From Bigelowiella natans CCMP2755 (Eukaryota; Cercozoa; Chlorarachniophyceae), in contig ADNK01002262.1 in NCBI GenBank assembly GCA_000320545.1, positions 15,001 through 36,727 of the forward strand: a DNA stretch of 21,727 nucleotides, given 5' to 3'. The notes below the pieces were generated by a model. That model had not been told where the DNA came from. It made no database searches and saw only the letters and a program-made list of their open reading frames with translations. Position numbers and translations under genes: made by a program. Below, one piece after another: positions 10,289-16,425 of this stretch (its first letter is position 1; each line of letters starts with the position of its first letter).

Positions 10289-10616
10289 TTAGAAAAAAAC
10301 ACTAATTAAAGTGGGGGTCTGAAAAAAAATGAAGAAGCATACGATGTCATTATATGCGATGTGCTATGCCGTGCGAAGCGATATGCCGTGCTATGTATGT
10401 ATGTATGTTGCGAGGCGATATGCGATGCTATGCGACTGCTATGGGACTGCTATGTATGTTGCGATGATGGTATGTATAAAGCAAAAGGATTTTAGCAAAG
10501 TTTGTTATCACATTGTCAACAACAGAAGGGTGCTTTTAAAGTGAAAGGTCATCTACACATTGATTGTTCCAACCACATTTTCTCCAGACAGAACCCAATG
10601 TGTGTGCGGAAGCAGT

Positions 10617-12983
10617 CTACATAGCGATGCGAAGATACTCCCCAGATTTTTCACCAACTCCACCAACAGCGAACAGTTTGCCATCCCCAACGGCCACACC
10701 CAAACCATACCTCTTAGTATTCATATCAGGAATTTTCGTCCACCCCGCATCCACATTCTCCAAATCCAGATACTCTCCAGATTTGAGAGGATTAATATCA
10801 TCAGCAGACCCACCAACAGCAAACAGTTTGCCATCCCCAACGGCCACACCCAAACCACTCCTCTCAGTATCCATCTCAGGGAGTTTCGTCCACCCCGCAT
10901 TCACATTCTTCAAGTCCAGATACTCCCCAGATTTGTGAGTATTACGACCATCATACCCACCAACAGCAAACAGTTTGCCATCCCCAACGGCCACACCCAA
11001 ATCACTCCTCCCAGTATTCATCTCAGGGATTTCCTTCCACCCCGCATCCATATTCTTCAAATCCAGATACTCCCCAGATTGGAGACGATTACGACCATCC
11101 CTCCCACCAACGGCAAACAGTTTGCCATCCCCAACGGCCACACCCAAACCATTCCTCGCAGTATCCATATCAGGGAGTTTCGTCCACCCCGCACCCACAT
11201 TCTTCAAGTCCAGATACTCCCCAGATTTGTGAGTATTACGACCATCATACCCACCAACAGCAAACAGTTTGCCATCCCCAACGGCCACATCCAAATAACT
11301 CCTCTCAGTATTCATCTCAGGGATTTTCTTCCACCCCGCATCCACATTCTTCAAATCCAGATACTCCCCAGATTTATCACCCCACCCACCAACAGCAAAC
11401 AGTTTGCCATCCCCAACGGCCACACCCAAACCATTCCTCGTAGTATTCATATCAGGGATTTTCGTCCACATCTTCATCTCCAGTAATTTTCGTTGTCGCT
11501 CTGCTTCTTTCTTCCTTCTTTCCGCTTCTTCTTTCTTCCTTCTTTCCGCTTCTTCTTTCTTCCTTCTTTCCGCTTCCTTCCTTTTTCTTTCTGCCTCCCT
11601 TTCTGCTTTCAGTCGCTTTCTTTCCGCTTCCTTCCTTTTTCTTTCTGCCTCCCTTTCTGCTTTCAGTCGCTTTCTTTCCGCTTCCTTCCTTTTTCTTTCT
11701 GCCTCCCTTTCTGCTTTCAGTCGCTGTCTTTCTGCTTCCCTTTCTGCTTCCAGTCGCTGTCTTTCTGCTTCCAGTCGCTTTCTTTCTGCTTCCAGTCGCT
11801 GTCTTTCTGCTTCCAGTCGCTGTCTTTCAGCTTCCATTCGTTTTGCTTCAAGCTCATCCCATATTGCTTTCAATTTCTTCACAGTATCACTTCGGGCTTT
11901 CCTCACATTCAAGTTCATCCTTTCCAATTCTGTTTTGATAGATATTGGCAAGTTCCGTTTCCGGAGCTTCCTTGTAATCCCAATGTCTCCTAACCATTCA
12001 GCATCCACTTCAGGCAACTCCTCGCCACCGATTTTCGCATCGGCAAACATTTTCGCTTCTTCTGGTTTCCCTATTTTCCGAATTATGTCAGACACCGCCC
12101 CCGCATCCAATTTCTTGTCAAACTTCTTCTTTACCAACGATAGGGTTTTTGTCAGATGCACACTCTTGTCCTCAAACACACAATGCCCATTGGATAGCAC
12201 CAACCCACAGTTGCTTTGTTTCGCATCAGATTCCAAGCACACAACATCTCCAATTGTAATCACTTCTGGTTTAATCACTTTTTTACTCCATCGTTTTATC
12301 TTTGAGAGTAGACACCTGCGGTGATTCAACTTCACCTCCAAATCTTCCAGTGTCTCCAAATCCATACTTAAAAGAATGTCGCCTCCTATTAGATTGTCCT
12401 CAAAACTTGCCTTGTATTCTGCAAATCCCCACTTGTGCAACAAATCACAAACTTGCTTCACACTCAGGGTCTTCTTCTGCATCAGCTGTTCGCTGGAAGG
12501 CAGGAGTTTCAAGTCTTTGGCAATCCACTTGGCAATAAGATACACATTGTATGCAACGACTGGTTTATCTGCTGGATTGAACTTGTTTTGGTGGGCGGGT
12601 AGGTTCCCCTTTTCTCGGAGCTGATGTAAACGAGAGTGCAAATCGCTCGTTATTCTTCCTTTCACCGTTTTGATGTTGTCAGACAGGTTCGCAAACCCCT
12701 TTCTTTCCTGAACTGTCAGCAGAAAGCCCTTAACGAAAAACTCAGCACATTTGCGACCGTTCAACATAACAATCTCGCAACTGCGATGGTAATCCTCTTG
12801 AATCTTATTCATAGACAGAGCCACATCGTGTGCATTCTTGTGCTTTACACCACCTTTCCCTTTGCACCCAAAGAAAATGGCATCCCTCAATTTGACCCAC
12901 TCGTCGTGTGTAAAACCAGTTGGTGGGTTCGCATCGTCGTGCATCTTGCTTTTGGAGCCATACTTCAACGGTTCAGCAGACAT
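10617..12983 (-). CDS. SAM-coiled-coil-kelch fusion protein, intronless
   Basis: A 788-residue ORF. Residues 1-170 match no domain I recognise. Two SAM-like helical domains follow: about 175-232 (VCDLLHKWGFAEYKASFEDN...LETLEDLEV) and about 297-350 (VSDIIRKIGKPEEAKMFADA...WLGDIGI). About 365-500 is a long charged helix of AERQRLE/AEREAERKRKE/AERRKKEE units. The C-terminus has six kelch repeats of about 44-48 residues, each with GDGKLFAVGG, enough for a six-bladed propeller. SAM domains multimerise and kelch propellers bind partner proteins; an adaptor role is inferred. It starts 112 nt beyond the integrase stop in the same direction. The lack of introns over 2.4 kb contrasts with the small-exon host genes, although the ankyrin gene also has a 1.4-kb exon, and its GC looks nearer the host than the viral genes. 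Ownership, virus cargo or host, is unresolved. Long ORFs opposite it are antisense shadows. Confidence 0.88.
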   Translation of the reverse strand: MSAEPLKYGSKSKMHDDANPPTGFTHDEWVKLRDAIFFGCKGKGGVKHKNAHDVALSMNKIQEDYHRSCEIVMLNGRKCAEFFVKGFLLTVQERKGFANLSDNIKTVKGRITSDLHSRLHQLREKGNLPAHQNKFNPADKPVVAYNVYLIAKWIAKDLKLLPSSEQLMQKKTLSVKQVCDLLHKWGFAEYKASFEDNLIGGDILLSMDLETLEDLEVKLNHRRCLLSKIKRWSKKVIKPEVITIGDVVCLESDAKQSNCGLVLSNGHCVFEDKSVHLTKTLSLVKKKFDKKLDAGAVSDIIRKIGKPEEAKMFADAKIGGEELPEVDAEWLGDIGITRKLRKRNLPISIKTELERMNLNVRKARSDTVKKLKAIWDELEAKRMEAERQRLEAERQRLEAERKRLEAERQRLEAEREAERQRLKAEREAERKRKEAERKRLKAEREAERKRKEAERKRLKAEREAERKRKEAERRKKEEAERRKKEEAERRKKEAERQRKLLEMKMWTKIPDMNTTRNGLGVAVGDGKLFAVGGWGDKSGEYLDLKNVDAGWKKIPEMNTERSYLDVAVGDGKLFAVGGYDGRNTHKSGEYLDLKNVGAGWTKLPDMDTARNGLGVAVGDGKLFAVGGRDGRNRLQSGEYLDLKNMDAGWKEIPEMNTGRSDLGVAVGDGKLFAVGGYDGRNTHKSGEYLDLKNVNAGWTKLPEMDTERSGLGVAVGDGKLFAVGGSADDINPLKSGEYLDLENVDAGWTKIPDMNTKRYGLGVAVGDGKLFAVGGVGEKSGEYLRIAM
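10640..11472 (-). repeat. Six near-identical ~140-bp kelch-coding repeats
   Basis: The plus strand shows GCCATCCCCAACGGCCACA (or ...CACC at its end) in every unit, with GCAAACAGTTT just before it. Differences cluster at the residues after MNT/MDT and in the loop before SGEYL (GDK, DGRNTHK, DGRNRLQ, DDINPLK, GEK). This indicates recent tandem duplication or gene conversion. Confidence 0.9.
11513..11840 (-). repeat. Nested tandem repeats coding the charged helix
   Basis: About three 24-bp units (11513-11580, AERRKKEE octads), three 54-bp units (about 11575-11735, AEREAERKRKEAERKRLK) and a run of about 21-bp units to 11840 (AERQRLE). Heptad-like spacing is consistent with a long single helix or coiled coil. 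Confidence 0.85.
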
Positions 12984-13095
12984 TTCCAGAGATTTTATCT
13001 TCCAGGTAGGTCGCGGATTCCTTTCTCACTTTCTCGCAAAGAGAGGGAGAGTCTCCAGAGTGTCCAGAGTCTGTTTTCCAAAAAATACATCCAAC

Positions 13096-14178
13096 TTAAC
13101 TCACGAAAAATCCCCTATCAACTTGCTTTCTTTTTCGCTTACTAGTCCGTATTTCAACAGGTTCATCGGTCCACTTCTCTCTCGGTTTCGGTGTTTTTTT
13201 CTCAATTGCTTTTTTCACTATTTCGTTTTCAGCAGGTTTCAGTTGATTCTTGCTGAAAGTTTTGTCTAAAACACCTTCCAAAATATATCTTACTGGTCGG
13301 TCAGGTAATAATAATATGTTTTCAATTTTGTGCGGTTTCAACGAATATCTTATGTCGCCCTCCCTGAAATTGCCTATTTGTTTCTCTCCTTTAAAATTCA
13401 CAGGATAATCCAATTTGTATCTCACCTTCCTACCGACCTCGTACAAATCACAATCGCCTCCCTTCTTACAAGGAACTTCTCCTGTCTGCTTCAACTTCTT
13501 CACCCTAGCATTCTCGTTTAACTTATTCAATATGTCAGGTAATAACTTTAACCACTGCTTACTTACTTTATCGTTCTCTAATTCTTTCACCAACTGAGTT
13601 TTGATAATAATACTGCCGATACTCTTATTTCGTGCTTCCACATTTGCCTGTTGACTATGCCTAGCAATACCTGCTCTTCTTAAATATATACCTTTCTCTC
13701 TCAAATACCCATCCAATCCTTTTTTAAACTCACTACCAGCATCTACTTGTAGGATTTTCGGCGGTTTCAACACCTTGTTCTCGTAATACACCTTGTCTAT
13801 CGCTTTTCTTACCGCTTCAGCAGTCCTTTTTCGTAAAGGTATAGCATCAGTTTGTTTAGTATGATTATCTACTGCTACTAATAAATATCTAAACCCTCTA
13901 TCATTAGGTAGATACAGCAAGTCCATCTGTCCCCGCTTACCCGGATACCCATAGGCATCGTTGTGGGTTGCTTTTACTTCAGGGTCTTGCTTTTTCTCCC
14001 TGGTCAGTTCATCTACTAAATCCTTACTCTTCTTGCCGATTAAACTTCCCAGTATGGTTGGTTTCTTCTTTCGTTTGACTATCTTTTTCACTATTTTCTT
14101 TTTAGGCATTTCAGTTTCTGTATCAGTATCATCATCATCACTACTGCTTTCGCTACTATAAGGTTCTTTCTCGTCCAT
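13096..14178 (-). CDS. rve-family DDE integrase
   Basis: 360 residues. It catalyses insertion of the element's DNA ends into host DNA. The N-terminus is an acidic Ser/Asp run (7-23) followed by a Lys/Arg-rich likely nuclear signal (26-40). The RNase-H-like core shows the catalytic triad: Asp86 in QMDLLYLP, Asp146 in QVDAGSEF and Glu181 in QANVEARNK, with 34 residues between the last two, near the usual 35. The HHCC zinc motif common at the N-terminus of retroviral and Maverick integrases is not seen. The C-terminal part (about 255-320, VRYILEGVLDKTFSKNQLKP) fits the SH3-like tail of this group. The final 40 residues are basic (RTSKRKRKQVDRG). All catalytic residues are present and the frame is open, so it is probably functional. 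A TCTC tetramer stands 13 nt before the ATG. Confidence 0.93.
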   Translation of the reverse strand: MDEKEPYSSESSSDDDDTDTETEMPKKKIVKKIVKRKKKPTILGSLIGKKSKDLVDELTREKKQDPEVKATHNDAYGYPGKRGQMDLLYLPNDRGFRYLLVAVDNHTKQTDAIPLRKRTAEAVRKAIDKVYYENKVLKPPKILQVDAGSEFKKGLDGYLREKGIYLRRAGIARHSQQANVEARNKSIGSIIIKTQLVKELENDKVSKQWLKLLPDILNKLNENARVKKLKQTGEVPCKKGGDCDLYEVGRKVRYKLDYPVNFKGEKQIGNFREGDIRYSLKPHKIENILLLPDRPVRYILEGVLDKTFSKNQLKPAENEIVKKAIEKKTPKPREKWTDEPVEIRTSKRKRKQVDRGFFVS

Positions 14179-14191
14179 ATATACATAATGT

Positions 14192-14195
14192 GAGA
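14192..14195 (-). promoter_or_regulatory. TCTC tetramer 13 nt upstream of the integrase start
   Basis: Minus-strand TCTC, then exactly 13 AT-rich nucleotides, then the ATG at 14178. Same geometry as in four other genes of the element. Confidence 0.5.
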
Positions 14196-14220
14196 TATAA
14201 AATATATGTAGTTTATTTTA

Positions 14221-14406
14221 ATGGATAAAGAAATAGAACGAATGCTCATACACAAGGGATTAACCAAAGGAATAATAAGTATGATAGATGAATACCTATA
14301 TCAAAGTTATTTAGTGTGTTTAACTCACAATTTCCGCAGACTAAACAATAGTCCTAAACTTAAGTTCATCAACAAATTAAATTTTAAAAAAAAATATGTA
14401 AATTAA
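14221..14406 (+). CDS. Small hypothetical protein (61 aa)
   Basis: MDKEIERMLIHKGLTKGIIS... with a Lys-rich end (NKLNFKKKYVN). The ATG is 42 nt from the divergent integrase start, in an AT-rich shared promoter region. Composition matches the viral block. No family recognised and no TM segment obvious; it could be a small regulatory or DNA-binding protein, but that is only inferred from charge. Confidence 0.55.
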   Translation: MDKEIERMLIHKGLTKGIISMIDEYLYQSYLVCLTHNFRRLNNSPKLKFINKLNFKKKYVN

Positions 14407-14418
14407 TAATATAGGAAT

Positions 14419-14595
14419 ATGATAAAGTTAATATATGAATTAATCGTAAATTTACTGCCTGACAATTTTACAACATACAGGAATGATGATGCTGTTGTGG
14501 TTTATGACAGGTCGGTGTGGAAGATGGAAAGCAGGGACGATGCTATCTTATTGATTAAGAAGAATATATGTAATATGTCAATAATAAATTGTTAA
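14419..14595 (+). CDS. Small hypothetical protein (58 aa)
   Basis: MIKLIYELIVNLLPDNFTTY... through VVVYDRSVWKMESRDDAILL to IINC. It follows the 61-aa ORF by 12 nt on the same strand, and its hydrophobic/acidic pattern is protein-like. No family recognised. It may be co-transcribed with its neighbour. Confidence 0.5.
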   Translation: MIKLIYELIVNLLPDNFTTYRNDDAVVVYDRSVWKMESRDDAILLIKKNICNMSIINC

Positions 14596-14610
14596 TATAT
14601 ATTTTCCTCC

Positions 14611-14663
14611 AATATTGAAATTCAACACTTTAGACACCCTCGAAGGTGTTGAAACACAATATT
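14611..14663. repeat. Imperfect inverted repeat upstream of the RNR gene
   Basis: Left arm AATATTGAAATTCAACAC (14611-14628), right arm GTGTTGAAACACAATATT (14646-14663). Outer 6 and inner 8 nt pair; four central positions do not. It lies between the small ORFs and the RNR start and could serve as a 3' end signal for the former or a regulatory element for the latter. Confidence 0.6.
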
Positions 14664-14696
14664 AAATTAAATATAAAAATATATAGTATAATATAT

Positions 14697-15656
14697 ATGA
14701 ATAGTATACTCAAAGATGTTGATAGAACTTCTCTCTTTCCAATCAGGCACAAAGACATATGGAATGCCTACAAGATACAACAAGCAGGATACTGGACTGC
14801 CGAAGAAATAGATTTCAGTAATGATGCCGATGACTTCTCCAAATTAAGTCAGGACGAACAAAAGTACTTAAAATATACCCTCATCTTCTTTGCGAATAGT
14901 GATATTGAAGTGAATGAAATGATAAATAGGAATCTATACGAGGAGTTTAAGGCATTAGAAATTCGTATGTGCTACGACTTTCAAAGGCAAATGGAAAATA
15001 TACACACAGAAACATACAATCTACAGATAGATACTTTGATAAAAGATAAAAAAGAAAAGGAGGATTTAATAAATGCTGTAAAGAATAATCCTATCATAGA
15101 ACAAAAGATAAACTTCTGTAGGAAACAGGTCTTGTTATACAACTCCATACAGCATAAATTGATATGTCAGGTCATCTTTGAAGGCATATTCTTCGCTTCC
15201 TCGTTTGCTTGTATTTACTACTTCAAGCAGAAAGGTATATTGAAAGGTCTAACTTTATCTAATGAATTTATCAGCAGAGATGAGAACCTACATTATAGTT
15301 TCAGTATTATGCTATACAATAAGTTAGAGAAGAGACTATCACAAGCAGAAGTAGCGGTGTTGTTTGATAAGGCACTATGTATTGAACGAGACTTTATCAC
15401 ACAAGCATTGCCTGTTAGATTGTTAGGAATGAATGCGGATATGATGTTAGACTACATCAAATTCACAATAGACAATATATTACTCAAATTAGGTTATGAT
15501 ACAATCCACAATGTGAGTAATCCTTTGACCTGGATGGAAAGACTGGATTTACAAGGCAAGACCAATTTTTTTGAGAGTAGAGAAAGCAACTACCAATCTG
15601 CTAATGTATTAAACGAGAACAAAGAAGACATCTTCCAAGTAGACCTCAATTTTTAA
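14697..15656 (+). CDS. Ribonucleotide reductase class I small subunit (R2)
   Basis: 319 residues from the ATG at 14697 (upstream in-frame codons lie in AT-rich leader and lack family similarity). R2 carries the diiron-tyrosyl cofactor that starts reduction of ribonucleotides to deoxyribonucleotides in the large subunit R1. All iron ligands are visible: Asp in FFANSDIEVNE, ExxH in MENIH, Glu in EGIFFAS and ExxH in DENLH; the radical Tyr is four residues after the first ligand His (HTETY). The C-terminus FQVDLNF resembles the R1-docking tail. It appears intact. No R1 gene is in the window, so the protein must pair with a host or distant viral R1. It raises dNTP supply for viral DNA synthesis. 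RNR is not a core PLV gene, so this is an auxiliary gene. Confidence 0.95.
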   Translation: MNSILKDVDRTSLFPIRHKDIWNAYKIQQAGYWTAEEIDFSNDADDFSKLSQDEQKYLKYTLIFFANSDIEVNEMINRNLYEEFKALEIRMCYDFQRQMENIHTETYNLQIDTLIKDKKEKEDLINAVKNNPIIEQKINFCRKQVLLYNSIQHKLICQVIFEGIFFASSFACIYYFKQKGILKGLTLSNEFISRDENLHYSFSIMLYNKLEKRLSQAEVAVLFDKALCIERDFITQALPVRLLGMNADMMLDYIKFTIDNILLKLGYDTIHNVSNPLTWMERLDLQGKTNFFESRESNYQSANVLNENKEDIFQVDLNF

Positions 15657-15660
15657 TCTA
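15657..15660 (+). promoter_or_regulatory. TCTA tetramer 11 nt before the coiled-coil mini-gene
   Basis: TCTA, 11 AT-rich nucleotides, then the ATG at 15672. It sits immediately after the RNR stop codon. Spacing differs by two from the five 13-nt cases. Confidence 0.4.
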
Positions 15661-15671
15661 AATTATTATAG

Positions 15672-15881
15672 ATGCTACTGGAAATAGTTAGACTATTACA
15701 ATTACAACTACGATTAACAAGATTAAGAAAAGAGATAAACAAATTGATAAAGCAAAACAAGAAACTGATAAAAGAGAACAGCAAATTGTTGATACAATTA
15801 AATATTATGAAACAACCCTTTGATGACAATGGTGATTTAACTGATAGTGCATTTAGGATGTTGATGAACGACGAAAAATAA
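15672..15881 (+). CDS. Small coiled-coil protein (69 aa)
   Basis: MLLEIVRLLQLQLRLTRLRK, then a Lys/Asn/Leu heptad region (about 20-45) and an acidic end (FDDNGDLTDSAF). The first half is a strong amphipathic helix. It lies 15 nt past the RNR stop, has its own upstream TCTA, and precedes a small membrane ORF. Similar short coiled-coil proteins are common in PLVs, but no named family is recognised. Confidence 0.6.
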   Translation: MLLEIVRLLQLQLRLTRLRKEINKLIKQNKKLIKENSKLLIQLNIMKQPFDDNGDLTDSAFRMLMNDEK

Positions 15882-15885
15882 TCTA
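15882..15885 (+). promoter_or_regulatory. TCTA tetramer 11 nt before the mini-membrane protein
   Basis: TCTA, 11 nucleotides, then the ATG at 15897. It begins directly after the stop of the coiled-coil ORF. Confidence 0.4.
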
Positions 15886-15896
15886 ATCTTTATTAA

Positions 15897-16007
15897 ATGA
15901 TTGTAGTGTTATTAATATTAGGACTCATCTTTTCCATAGGTTATACAATAGGTAAGATAGTAGCAAGGAACACGGATTTAGACCCCACCAACGATATTAG
16001 AGTATGA
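15897..16007 (+). CDS. Single-TM mini-protein (36 aa)
   Basis: MIVVLLILGLIFSIGYTIGK is one membrane helix, followed by a short polar tail ending NDIRV. Its last 11 nt overlap the end of the convergent gene at 15997. Small one-helix membrane proteins are common in dsDNA viruses with internal membranes and in virophages. Its function is unknown. The upstream TCTA and precise packing between genes support it as real. Confidence 0.55.
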   Translation: MIVVLLILGLIFSIGYTIGKIVARNTDLDPTNDIRV

Positions 16008-16308
16008 TGAGATTAAATTTATCAGCATAGTCCTCTAAACTATCCTTCAAATCAGGTTTATTCCACAAGACCCAACGAGATAATGAACCAGCAGTCAGGA
16101 ATTTACTCCAATCTTCATTCTTCATATGCCTTGTCAGGTATCTATCTTTTCTGTTTTCATCTTTATGTATCGTAAAGTCGCTATACCGACTATCTCCAAA
16201 GTCTGTGTGTTTTACTTTTATTATCCTTCCACCCTTATCAACATAAAAGAGCATCCTATGCTTCTTATTTTTAAGAGGTGATTTCATTAGTTTAATATAT
16301 ATTTTCAT
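15997..16308 (-). CDS. Conserved ~100-aa viral protein of unknown function
   Basis: 103 residues: MKSPLKNKKHRMLFYVDKG near the start, then VKHTDFGDSRYSDFTIHKDE, DRYLTRHMKNEDW and a tail TAGSLSRWVLWNKPDLKDS. This pattern (basic start, phenylalanine-glycine-aspartate, YSD(F/Y)T.HKD, RH, taG..SRW.LWNKP) recurs in algal giant viruses and PLVs as a short uncharacterised family, to my memory the DUF5754 group. The start may be the first Met or Met8. Its role is unknown. It reads convergently with the 36-aa gene and lies downstream of the capsid gene. Confidence 0.8.
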   Translation of the reverse strand: MKIYIKLMKSPLKNKKHRMLFYVDKGGRIIKVKHTDFGDSRYSDFTIHKDENRKDRYLTRHMKNEDWSKFLTAGSLSRWVLWNKPDLKDSLEDYADKFNLIIL

Positions 16309-16323
16309 ATTATAATAGTTAAC

Positions 16324-16358
16324 ATAAAATAAATTGTTAAAAAAACAATTTATTTTAT
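16324..16358. terminator. 15-bp perfect AT-rich hairpin downstream of the capsid gene
   Basis: ATAAAATAAATTGTT (16324-16338), loop AAAAA, then AACAATTTATTTTAT (16344-16358). It lies between the 3' end of the major capsid gene and the next start. It fits the hairpin type that marks mRNA 3' ends in mimivirus-like giant viruses; such a role here is inferred. Confidence 0.6.
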
Positions 16359-16381
16359 ATTAAGAGGAAAAATAAATTTCT

Positions 16382-16400
16382 ATTTATTTTTTCTTGTTCT
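16382..16400. terminator. Second small hairpin downstream of the capsid gene
   Basis: TTCTTGTT, CTT loop, AACAAGAA: an 8-bp perfect stem about 25 nt beyond the capsid stop on the minus strand. Together with the 15-bp hairpin it forms a paired 3'-end structure. Confidence 0.5.
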
Positions 16401-16425
16401 TAACAAGAATATTATAATATAAAAT

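Larger units (their letters stand above)
9223..10616. other. Gene-free flank between the ankyrin and kelch genes
   Basis: 1.4 kb without a supportable gene. From 9,300 to 9,900 it is rich in CATG and GCTAGC words, like 3862-5092. Palindromes lie at 9888-9915, CCGCCAATGGCGG (10050-10062) and GTGGGCAGAGCCCAC (10070-10084). An AT-rich stretch with a TA tract follows at 10,180-10,290, then a low-complexity GCGATGC/GCTATG-like patch at 10,350-10,470. A left end of the viral element could lie in this stretch, but without its right end I cannot test for terminal inverted repeats. Confidence 0.5.

Noticed and set aside
10560-11486. Long plus-strand ORF (308 codons) of repeated PNGHTQTIPL-like units
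   Set aside because: It is exactly antisense to the kelch repeats; the periodicity comes from the kelch coding sequence on the other strand.
11404-12324. Plus-strand ORFs rich in Ser/Phe/Leu
   Set aside because: They are antisense to the charged helix and SAM region of the kelch gene; the low stop frequency follows from its biased codons.
14646-14696. Upstream extension of the RNR protein
   Set aside because: It lacks an ATG at its start, is AT-rich leader with an inverted repeat, and family similarity begins after the ATG at 14697.
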